Positions 18,341-26,531 of a DNA stretch of 64,000 bases are shown one piece after another. The position numbers and the translations under genes are program-made. Numbering within the stretch: the stretch's first letter is position 1; the number at the start of each line of letters is the position of its first letter. Under the pieces are notes generated by a model that worked only from the letters and a program-made list of their open reading frames with translations, made no database searches and was not told where the DNA came from. The stretch lies in assembly GCA_001689405.1 (NCBI GenBank), contig LUJO01000052.1, positions 62,001 to 126,000 of the forward strand. The letters run 5' to 3'. Source of the DNA: Candidatus Homeothermus arabinoxylanisolvens (lineage in GTDB: Bacteria; Bacteroidota; Bacteroidia; Bacteroidales; Muribaculaceae).

Positions 18341-21307
18341 ATGAAAACAAGGTGCATTTTTATGCAATTGCCGATTTTCATCACATTATTTTTATGTGCG
18401 CTGACAGCATCGGCCAACGAGATGACGATAACGGGAACGGTCTTGGACACCGAGTCGGAACCCGTAATCGGCGCAAGCGTGGTGATAAAGGGCACGAAGC
18501 TCGGTGTCGCCACCGACCTCGACGGTAATTTCACCATCAAGGCTCCGGCAGGAGCGACTGTAGTAGTCACATCGGTAGGCTACAAGAAAGTCGAAGTCCC
18601 GGCCAAGGCCAAAATGGAGATAATACTCGAAGAGGACAGTGAAGTACTTAACGAAGTGGTCGTAATCGGCTACGGCAGCGTCAAACGCAAGGATGTGACG
18701 ACAGCCATATCAAGCGTCAGCAGCAAGGACATCGAGAACAGGCCGCTCATATCGGCCGCACAGGCTCTTCAAGGCAAAGCCGCCGGCGTGGCCGTGACCT
18801 CACCGAACGGCGCCCCCGGCGGAGAGATGTCGATACGCGTGCGCGGTACCACATCGTTCAACGGCAGCAACGACCCGCTTTATGTAGTTGACGGAGTTCC
18901 GGTCGACAACATAAACTTTTTGTCGCCGGGCGACATCGAGAACATACAGATACTCAAAGACGCATCGTCGGCGGCCATATACGGAAGCCGCGCGGCCAAC
19001 GGAGTAGTGCTCATAACCACAAAGGGAGGCACACAGTCCGATGCCAAAGTCACCCTCAACGCCCAGTTCGGCTTCACGGAAGTAGCCAAGTCGATGGATG
19101 TGCTCAACTTCCGCCAGTACAAGGATCTTCAGGACGAAATAGGCATGATATCGCTGCCCGATGACCTTACCGACCGCACCGACTGGTTCAAGGAGACCTA
19201 CCGCACAGGAGCCACACAGACCTATCAGGTGTCAATATCGCAGTCAGCCGAAAAGATGAAATACTATCTTTCCGGAGGTTACGCCCGCGAAGACGGCATA
19301 TTGAAAAGCTCGTTCTACCAGCGCTACAATTTCAGAGCCAATGTAGAAGGCTCAATCAAGAAGTGGCTGAAAGTATCGGCCAATGTGGTCTACTCCGACT
19401 ACATATCCAACGGAGGAGGCGCCATGGGCACAGGCTCCAACCGTGGAGGCGTCATCCTTTCGGTAATCAACACGCCCACCTACGCCCCGATATGGGACCC
19501 CGAGAAGCCCGACCAGTACTATAACAACTTCTACGGCATAGGCAACATAACCAACCCGCTTGAAAACCAAGCACGCAGCGAGAACAGCCGCAACCGTGAA
19601 AACCGGCTCATAGCATCGGGCGACCTGCTGTTTACAATCCTGCCCAATCTCACACTGAAAAGCAAGTTCACGATGGACCGCCGCAACGCCATAAGCACCA
19701 GCTTCCTTGACCCGGTGACCACCGCTTGGGGACGCAACCAATACGGCGAAGGCTCCGACAGCCGCAACCAGAACACCGTGCTCGTCTGGGACAACATACT
19801 GAACTACAACCTGCAGCTGCGCCGCAACCACTTTGACGTTATGCTCGGCTCGTCATGGACCGACTCGGACTACCGCAACAACTGGATCAACGGCTCGCAC
19901 TACCGCGACGCCTCGATAGGCACACTCAACGCAGCCAACAAGATATCTTGGACCGGAACCGGCTCCGGAATTTCAGAATGGGGCATCATGTCTTATTTCG
20001 GCCGCGTGGCCTATAACTTCGATTCACGCTATCTGCTCACCGGCAATATACGTTTCGACGGGTCGTCAAAACTGCATCCCGACCACCGCTGGAAAGCGTT
20101 CCCCTCATTCTCAGCTGCTTGGCGCATGTCGCAGGAGTCATTTATGCGCGACATTTCATGGATTACCGACCTCAAGATACGCGGAGGATGGGGACAGACC
20201 GGCAATCAGGGCGGTGTCGGCGACTACGCCTATCTGCAGCGCTACAACATAAACCGCTTGGAGTGGTTCAAAGAGGGACAGGACAACGCCGTGCCCACCA
20301 TCACCCAAGCCAATCTGCGCACCACCGACCTCACATGGGAGACCACGACACAGACCAACATCGGTCTTGACTTCTCCGTGCTCAGCGGACGTGTGACCCT
20401 TAACGCCGACCTGTACTACAAACGCACCACCGACATGCTCATGAACGTGGCCCTACCCGCCGGAGCGTCAGTGGCCAACTCAATACAGCGCAACGAGGGC
20501 GAGATGACCAACAAGGGCTTCGAGTTTGCAATAACCTCACATAACTTCGAGGGCCCGTTCTCTTGGACCACGTCGTTCAACATGTCGTTTAACCGCAACA
20601 AACTCACCAAGCTGGCCCTGCAGAAAGTATACTACACAGCCAAGACCTCCGACTACGTCAACGAAAATGTAGTGCGCAACGAACCGGGACGTCCGCTCGG
20701 CGGCTTCTACGGATATATCAGCGACGGAGTCGATCCGGAAACCGGCGAACTGATGTACCGCGACCTCAACAATGACGGACGCATATCGTCGACCGACCGC
20801 ACCTACATAGGCGACCCCAACCCCGACTTCACATACGGCATGACCAATACGTTCTCGTGGAAAGGCATCAACCTGAGCATATTCCTTCAGGGCTCATACG
20901 GCAACGACATATACAACGCCTCACGTATGGAGACAGAGGGTATGTACGACGGCAAAAACCAGACCACCCGCGTGCTCAACCGCTGGCGCATACCGGGACA
21001 GATCACCGATGTGCCCAAAGCCGGGTTTGACATGAAAAACTCCACCTACTTCGTGGAGGACGGCAGCTACCTGCGCGTAAAAGACATATCGCTGTCCTAT
21101 ACATTCCACGGCGAGTGGATGAGGCGCATAGGTCTGTCACGCCTGCAGCCCTACTTCACCGCCACCAACCTTATTACCTTCACCAAGTACAAGGGCATGG
21201 ACCCCGAGGTCAACCAATGGGGCAACAGCGGCGCCGTGCAAGGCATAGACTGGGGCACATATCCCCACTGCCGCAGCTTTGTATTCGGACTTAATGTCGA
21301 ATTTTAA
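18341..21307 (+). CDS. susC: SusC-like TonB-dependent outer-membrane oligosaccharide transporter
   Basis: 988-residue SusC homologue. Signal peptide (~1-25), carboxypeptidase-regulatory-like domain (~28-105, ITGTVLDTESEPVIGASVVI), TonB box region (NEVVVIGYGS), plug domain (~115-225, GAPGGEMSIRVRGTTSFNGSNDPLYVVDGVPVD is characteristic, split here by the family's conserved turns), then a 22-strand barrel ending in an aromatic-terminated VEF. It imports oligosaccharide across the outer membrane using TonB energy, with SusD as lid. First gene of the PUL operon; susD starts 15 bases after its stop. Confidence 0.96.
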   Translation: MKTRCIFMQLPIFITLFLCALTASANEMTITGTVLDTESEPVIGASVVIKGTKLGVATDLDGNFTIKAPAGATVVVTSVGYKKVEVPAKAKMEIILEEDSEVLNEVVVIGYGSVKRKDVTTAISSVSSKDIENRPLISAAQALQGKAAGVAVTSPNGAPGGEMSIRVRGTTSFNGSNDPLYVVDGVPVDNINFLSPGDIENIQILKDASSAAIYGSRAANGVVLITTKGGTQSDAKVTLNAQFGFTEVAKSMDVLNFRQYKDLQDEIGMISLPDDLTDRTDWFKETYRTGATQTYQVSISQSAEKMKYYLSGGYAREDGILKSSFYQRYNFRANVEGSIKKWLKVSANVVYSDYISNGGGAMGTGSNRGGVILSVINTPTYAPIWDPEKPDQYYNNFYGIGNITNPLENQARSENSRNRENRLIASGDLLFTILPNLTLKSKFTMDRRNAISTSFLDPVTTAWGRNQYGEGSDSRNQNTVLVWDNILNYNLQLRRNHFDVMLGSSWTDSDYRNNWINGSHYRDASIGTLNAANKISWTGTGSGISEWGIMSYFGRVAYNFDSRYLLTGNIRFDGSSKLHPDHRWKAFPSFSAAWRMSQESFMRDISWITDLKIRGGWGQTGNQGGVGDYAYLQRYNINRLEWFKEGQDNAVPTITQANLRTTDLTWETTTQTNIGLDFSVLSGRVTLNADLYYKRTTDMLMNVALPAGASVANSIQRNEGEMTNKGFEFAITSHNFEGPFSWTTSFNMSFNRNKLTKLALQKVYYTAKTSDYVNENVVRNEPGRPLGGFYGYISDGVDPETGELMYRDLNNDGRISSTDRTYIGDPNPDFTYGMTNTFSWKGINLSIFLQGSYGNDIYNASRMETEGMYDGKNQTTRVLNRWRIPGQITDVPKAGFDMKNSTYFVEDGSYLRVKDISLSYTFHGEWMRRIGLSRLQPYFTATNLITFTKYKGMDPEVNQWGNSGAVQGIDWGTYPHCRSFVFGLNVEF

Positions 21308-21322
21308 CAATCATCGTGCAAT

Positions 21323-22855
21323 ATGAAACTGAATTATATACTTACTGCCGTGGCCATAAGCTCAATGATGGCCGCATGCTCGCTGCAGTATGACCCGAAG
21401 GACACGTACAGCGACGTCACCGAAGGCGTGACTCCCGACGACGAGGAGATTGTGTTTAAAGACCGCGCATCGGTAGAGAGCTACATGCAGAGAATGTACA
21501 AACTCATCACCGACCGTCAGGAGCACTGGTACCTCGACCTGCTTCTTATAGCCGACTCTCACTCCGACAACGCCTATGCCGGCACCACCGGCGCCGAGGT
21601 AGTGCCTTACGAAGACAACTCCATAGAGGGCAGCAACTCCGTACTCGCACGCGACTGGGACCGTTATCTGGCCGATGTGGCGGTAGCCAACAAGCTCATA
21701 TGCAACATCGACAAGGTGGCCGACAACTCTCTGCGTCCCGAGGAGATCAACACCTACCGCGCACAGGCCGAAATATTCCGCGCCATGATATGGTTTGACA
21801 TGGTAAGGCTGTGGGGCGACATCCCGGTGATAAAGACTGTGGCCGGCAACATCACGGCCGACAACATCGAGGAAGTGTATCCGGCCTACTTCCCGGAACA
21901 GAGCACCGAGCTTGAAGCCTATCAGGCCATCGAGGAGGACCTTCTCGACGCCGTACAGTATGCGCCGGAACAGGGCGCCGACAAGACCCGGTTCACAAAA
22001 AACGTGGCCCGCTGCCTGCTCGCCAAGATATATGCCGAGAAGCCGCTGCGCGACTACTCCAAAGTCATAACCTACGTGGATCGGATACAGGCCGACGGCA
22101 TCGACCTCGTCGATGACTTCTCACTATTGTTCGGCATCGACGGCATACCCCACTACGACGAGACCAAAACGGCCACTCCCAAGCAGCTCAACACACGCGA
22201 GTCGATACTTGAGGGTCAATTTCCGGTGGGCTCCGGCAACTGGTGCACATGGATGTACGGACGCGACCTGTCAAACTGGGACAACAGTTTCACATGGGCC
22301 AAATGGATCACCCCGTCGCGCGACCTGATCGCCGCCTATCAGCGCGAGGGCGACACCAAGCGCTTCAACGAGACCGTAGTGTACTACGAATGTACTTGGA
22401 GCAACTACTACCCGTCAGACAACTATCCGTTCATGTACAAGTGCCGCTCCGCCTACAGCAGCATCATCAAATACCGTTTTGCCGACGTGCTGCTGCTTAA
22501 GGCCGAAGCCCTGATCATGGGCGACAACCCCGACCTCGCCGCGGCAGCCGACATCATAGACCGCATAAGGCTGCGTGCCGGCATATCGAAACTTCCGGCC
22601 TCGGTACGCGGCAACAAAGACTCCATGCTCGACGCACTGCTCCATGAACGTCGCCTCGAACTCGCCTTCGAAGGACAGCGGTGGTTTGACCTCGTACGCC
22701 TCGACAAAGTAGAGGAAGTCATGAACGCCGTCTATGCCAAAGACAGCGGACGCAAGGCCCAACGCAACATATTCAATGAAAATTCTTACCGGTTGCCCAT
22801 ACCGCAAGGCGCCATCGACGCCAACGACAATCTGGTTCAGAACCCCGGTTACTAA
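21323..22855 (+). CDS. susD: SusD-like surface glycan-binding lipoprotein
   Basis: 510-residue SusD/RagB homologue. Lipobox MAAC with Cys19. The N-terminal TPR scaffold includes AEIFRAMIWFDMVRLWGD, and the C-terminal RagB domain includes YRFADVLLLKAEALI, the ALLHERRLELAFEGQRWFDLVR motif and the closing YRLPIPQGAIDANDNLVQNPGY, all hallmarks of the family. It caps the SusC barrel and binds glycan at the surface. Tight spacing to susC and to the GH30 gene (29 bases) indicates one operon. Confidence 0.96.
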   Translation: MKLNYILTAVAISSMMAACSLQYDPKDTYSDVTEGVTPDDEEIVFKDRASVESYMQRMYKLITDRQEHWYLDLLLIADSHSDNAYAGTTGAEVVPYEDNSIEGSNSVLARDWDRYLADVAVANKLICNIDKVADNSLRPEEINTYRAQAEIFRAMIWFDMVRLWGDIPVIKTVAGNITADNIEEVYPAYFPEQSTELEAYQAIEEDLLDAVQYAPEQGADKTRFTKNVARCLLAKIYAEKPLRDYSKVITYVDRIQADGIDLVDDFSLLFGIDGIPHYDETKTATPKQLNTRESILEGQFPVGSGNWCTWMYGRDLSNWDNSFTWAKWITPSRDLIAAYQREGDTKRFNETVVYYECTWSNYYPSDNYPFMYKCRSAYSSIIKYRFADVLLLKAEALIMGDNPDLAAAADIIDRIRLRAGISKLPASVRGNKDSMLDALLHERRLELAFEGQRWFDLVRLDKVEEVMNAVYAKDSGRKAQRNIFNENSYRLPIPQGAIDANDNLVQNPGY

Positions 22856-22884
22856 ACAGTATAACCTTCAAAAAAGACAAAATC

Positions 22885-24378
22885 ATGAACAGCTTAAAAC
22901 TGATATTCGGCATAATAGTAAGCAGCGGCGCACTCGTCATGTGCTCCTGCGATGACAACAAGATAGGGCCCCAGCCCGCGCCCGCACCGGCTCCGGTGCC
23001 CGGCACACAGGTCAAAGTCATAACCACCACCGCCTCGCGCAGCATGGACCTGAAAGAGACTTGGCTTGACTACAGCAAGAAAGACAACATGTCGCCTACA
23101 TGCATCACCCTGTTGCCCGGCGAAGAGTATCAGACCATGGACGGCTTCGGAGTGGCCATAACCGGTTCCACATGCTACAATCTGCTGAAAATGTCGCCCG
23201 ACCTGCGCAAAGACTTCCTTACAGAGACATTCTCCCCCGTCACCGGCTACGGCTTCAGCTACTGCCGCATATCCATAGGCTGCAGCGACTTCTCATTAAG
23301 CGAGTACACCTGCTGCGACACTCCGGGCATAGAGAACTTCGCCCTTACATCGGAGGAGACCGAGTACGTGATACCCGTATTGAAAGAGATTCTCGCAGTC
23401 AACCCGTCGCTAAAGATCATGGGCACTCCGTGGACCCCTCCCCGCTGGATGAAGGTCAACAATCTTACAGAGCTCAAGCCTCACGACAGCTGGACTTCCG
23501 GCTCCCTCAACCCCGCATGTTATCAGGATTATGCCACCTATTTCGTAAAATGGGTCAACGCCATGAAGAGCCACGGCATAGACATATTCTCGATCACTCC
23601 GCAGAACGAGCCTCTCAACAGGGGCAACAGCGCGTCATGCTACATGACATGGGAAGAGGAGCGCGATTTCGTCAAGACAGCCCTCGGGCCGGCTTTCGCC
23701 GCAGCCGGTCTTGATGTAAAGATATATGCTTTTGACCATAATTACAATTACGACAACGTAGAGTCGCAGAAAGGCTATCCGACAAATATATACGCTGACG
23801 CCGACGCGGCCCGATACTTTGCAGGAGCGGCATTTCACAACTACGGCGGCGACAAGGAGGAACTCACCCTTGTGCATAACGCCACACCCGGCATGGACCT
23901 CGTGTTCAGCGAGACCTCAATAGGCACTTGGAACGACGGACAGAACCTGTCGACCCGACTGCTCGACGACATGGAGCAGGTGGCGCTCGGCACCGTCAAC
24001 CGCTGGTGCAAAGGCGTAATCGTATGGAACCTCATGCTTGACGCCGACCGCGGCCCCAACCGTCCCGGAGGATGCCAGACCTGCTACGGAGCCGTAGATA
24101 TAAACCGCGACTATACGGCCATGACCCGCAACTCGCACTATTATATCATAGCCCATATGTCGAGCGTGGTCAAACCTGACGCAGTACGCATAGGCACCAA
24201 AGGCTATACGGCCAACGGCCTCACCTACTCGGCATTCAAGAATCCCGACGGCAGCTACGCTCTCGTGCTCAGCAACTCGGCCGGCGAAGCGCTCAATCTT
24301 ACCGTCGATGACGGCGAACACCACTTCACGGCAGCCGTGCCCGCACGCAGTGCCGTATCATTTGCTTGGAACATTTAA
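22885..24378 (+). CDS. GH30 glycoside hydrolase, probable endo-beta-1,6-glucanase
   Basis: 497-residue lipoprotein (lipobox MCSC) with a Pro/Ala-rich linker (~28-42) and a GH30 (beta/alpha)8 barrel plus side beta-domain. The acid/base Glu242 is in TPQNEP and the nucleophile Glu343 in VFSETSIGTW. GTPWTPPRWMK and the MDGFGVAITGS start are classical GH30 subfamily 3-like segments. In B. thetaiotaomicron a GH30_3 in the same operon position is an endo-acting beta-1,6-glucanase for fungal glucan; equal specificity here is inferred from synteny. The lipoprotein signal suggests a surface location. Glucosylceramidase activity is the main alternative for GH30. Confidence 0.9.
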   Translation: MNSLKLIFGIIVSSGALVMCSCDDNKIGPQPAPAPAPVPGTQVKVITTTASRSMDLKETWLDYSKKDNMSPTCITLLPGEEYQTMDGFGVAITGSTCYNLLKMSPDLRKDFLTETFSPVTGYGFSYCRISIGCSDFSLSEYTCCDTPGIENFALTSEETEYVIPVLKEILAVNPSLKIMGTPWTPPRWMKVNNLTELKPHDSWTSGSLNPACYQDYATYFVKWVNAMKSHGIDIFSITPQNEPLNRGNSASCYMTWEEERDFVKTALGPAFAAAGLDVKIYAFDHNYNYDNVESQKGYPTNIYADADAARYFAGAAFHNYGGDKEELTLVHNATPGMDLVFSETSIGTWNDGQNLSTRLLDDMEQVALGTVNRWCKGVIVWNLMLDADRGPNRPGGCQTCYGAVDINRDYTAMTRNSHYYIIAHMSSVVKPDAVRIGTKGYTANGLTYSAFKNPDGSYALVLSNSAGEALNLTVDDGEHHFTAAVPARSAVSFAWNI

Positions 24379-24393
24379 TAAAACGATCACGTC

Positions 24394-26430
24394 ATGAATA
24401 CATTAAAATACATCACCCTGTCACTGTCGCTTGCATGCGCGTTTACCGCCTGTGACGATGATGACGATTGGGCGGTCGGAAATCCCGTCATGGAATTTGA
24501 CGGACAGCTTGACCGCACGTGTTTCGGCGACAGTCTGCCGTTCACGGTAAAAGCCACCGATGTCGAAGTACCGCTGTCCACTCTGCGCGCCGAGCTCTAC
24601 TTCGGCGAAGAGGTAGTGAGCACCACCGTCATAAGGACAAAAGTGAGCGGCAAGGACTATGAAGGCAAGATATATGTACCTTATCTGGCCGACATACCTG
24701 ACGGACGCGCCACCCTGCGCCTTGTGCTACAGAACATCAACTTCACCACAAGCGAGCTGAACTACGAGGTGCCTATAACCCACCCCGACTATCAGTCACT
24801 GACTTTCGTGTCGGCCGAAGGCGATACATATACTATGACCAAGCGCGACAAGTATGTATATGAGTTCACCGAGCGTCTGCCGCAGTCATTGAAAGGCTAT
24901 ATCGTAGCGCCGAAATACGGCGAAAACGGCAACGAACTGCGCTTCGGCTATCAAAGCGGCGCCATAAAGATCGGTGCGGAAGGCACGATACCGTTCTCCA
25001 ACTCGCGCGCCGGCAAGTACACCGTATCGTTCAACACGTTCTCGTTCACCGGATCGCCATTCGTTGTTCTGGCGTTCAACGGCAACTCCTTTGAGGAAGT
25101 AGACGACCATACATCGCGTCTTGACATGCATTTCGACAAGGGCATGACAGTGACTCCTTCGGGCTTCCCCAACTACGACGAGTGGTGGATTGACCCCGAC
25201 TTCTTCACCAAGAACGATGACGGCTCGCTCAAATTCAATGCCATATCGGGCGATTACCGCGTAATCGCCGACCAAGCCCTCAAGTATTTCAGAGTCGAAG
25301 TTTTGAAAAATGGCGAACCGGCTTCTCTCGCCGATGACGGCAGCGGTGCCCTCTGGGTAATCGGCGCCGATTTCGGAAAGCCATCCGTTTCATCAAACGA
25401 GACAGGCTGGAACACCGGAAAAGCGGTCTGCATGGCTCCTGTAGCCGACAAAGTCTATCAGATGACACTGGTAGGCGGCAAGACCGTCAAGACAAATTCC
25501 ACCAACTTCAAGTTCTACGGCGCCGCAATGGACTGGGGCAATGAGTTCAAACATGACCGTCTGACTTCATCGAGCGACAAAATCCTCGTCGGTGACGGCA
25601 ACGGACATGATGACGGCAACCTCTATCTGGCAGATGGCGTCACCCTGAAGGACAACATAATATATGTGTTCACCGTCGACATGACTGCCGGAGTTGACAA
25701 CGCGGTTCTGTCTGTAACTGAAAACGGAGAGCTTCCGTTTGAAGAAAAAAGGCTGTTCATCAACAATAAGAAGATGACGACCAATGACAACTCCATTTAC
25801 ACACTTACACTTCCTCTTTCGCAAGGCGACGCGATTGAATTCAACTCACTTGACGGCCTTTCGGAATACTACCTCGATCCCGACTTCTTTGAACTTGATG
25901 CAAACGAAGAGACCATATCGTTTATTCCGGCCGGCGGCGACTATGAGGTATCGGTAAATAAGACGACAAAGACGATAGGAGCACAGCGAATGGACAACAA
26001 CAGTCCGGCCTCACTGTCAGATGACGGACACGGTGCAATATACATAATGGGTTGGGGCTGCGGACATCCCTCGCTTGACAAGCAGTTTGGCTGGGACACC
26101 TCAAATGCGTTCGGCATGGCGGAGGTTCAGCCCAAAGTATACCGTTTCACGGCTGTTGCCGGTCCCGAAAAGGGCTCTTCCACAGGTCAGAGAATCAGGA
26201 CGGACTACATAGACATAAAATTATTCTGGCAGAAAGGCTGGGGAGGAGAGTTCAGCAACGACAAGAATCTCACTATGGAGCCGGGTACTGAAAAATACTT
26301 GAAAATATCCGATTCAGGCAATATAGGATTGGCCGATGACGTGACGTTAGAAGAGAACTCCACTTATGTCATCACCATCGATTTGTCGCAGGGCAATGAC
26401 AAGGGTACCGTAAGCATGATAAAAAAGTAA
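24394..26430 (+). CDS. Surface glycan-binding lipoprotein (SusE-position) with a duplicated C-terminal module
   Basis: 678-residue lipoprotein (lipobox FTAC, Cys20) followed by an acidic DDDDDW stretch, an export-to-surface signal type in Bacteroidetes. The N-terminal ~260 residues are beta-rich. Then a ~190-residue module appears twice: residues ~263-455 (starts EWWIDPDFF) and ~491-676 (starts EYYLDPDFF). Both copies share NGEPASLADDG / NNSPASLSDDG, GADFGKPS / GWGCGHPS, WNTGKAVCMAPV / WDTSNAFGMAEV, and end in a YVFTVDMT / YVITIDLS strand. Position between GH30 and GH3 matches the SGBP of the B. thetaiotaomicron beta-1,6-glucan locus. Binding role is inferred from place and architecture. Confidence 0.8.
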   Translation: MNTLKYITLSLSLACAFTACDDDDDWAVGNPVMEFDGQLDRTCFGDSLPFTVKATDVEVPLSTLRAELYFGEEVVSTTVIRTKVSGKDYEGKIYVPYLADIPDGRATLRLVLQNINFTTSELNYEVPITHPDYQSLTFVSAEGDTYTMTKRDKYVYEFTERLPQSLKGYIVAPKYGENGNELRFGYQSGAIKIGAEGTIPFSNSRAGKYTVSFNTFSFTGSPFVVLAFNGNSFEEVDDHTSRLDMHFDKGMTVTPSGFPNYDEWWIDPDFFTKNDDGSLKFNAISGDYRVIADQALKYFRVEVLKNGEPASLADDGSGALWVIGADFGKPSVSSNETGWNTGKAVCMAPVADKVYQMTLVGGKTVKTNSTNFKFYGAAMDWGNEFKHDRLTSSSDKILVGDGNGHDDGNLYLADGVTLKDNIIYVFTVDMTAGVDNAVLSVTENGELPFEEKRLFINNKKMTTNDNSIYTLTLPLSQGDAIEFNSLDGLSEYYLDPDFFELDANEETISFIPAGGDYEVSVNKTTKTIGAQRMDNNSPASLSDDGHGAIYIMGWGCGHPSLDKQFGWDTSNAFGMAEVQPKVYRFTAVAGPEKGSSTGQRIRTDYIDIKLFWQKGWGGEFSNDKNLTMEPGTEKYLKISDSGNIGLADDVTLEENSTYVITIDLSQGNDKGTVSMIKK

Positions 26431-26451
26431 GGTAAAAAGTTGGTGTAATAT

Positions 26452-26480
26452 TGGCTTGGAGCTATATTTGCTCCAAGCCA
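26452..26480 (+). other. Hairpin between the SGBP and GH3 genes
   Basis: Perfect 11-bp stem TGGCTTGGAGC / GCTCCAAGCCA with a 7-base loop, 22 bases past the SGBP stop and inside the 101-base gap before GH3. It is not followed by a T-tract, so it may be a processing or stability element or a partial terminator. Confidence 0.6.
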
Positions 26481-26531
26481 TTGCTTATGAAACAATGTAA
26501 TGAACAACAATAACATAAAAAAGCAACGATC

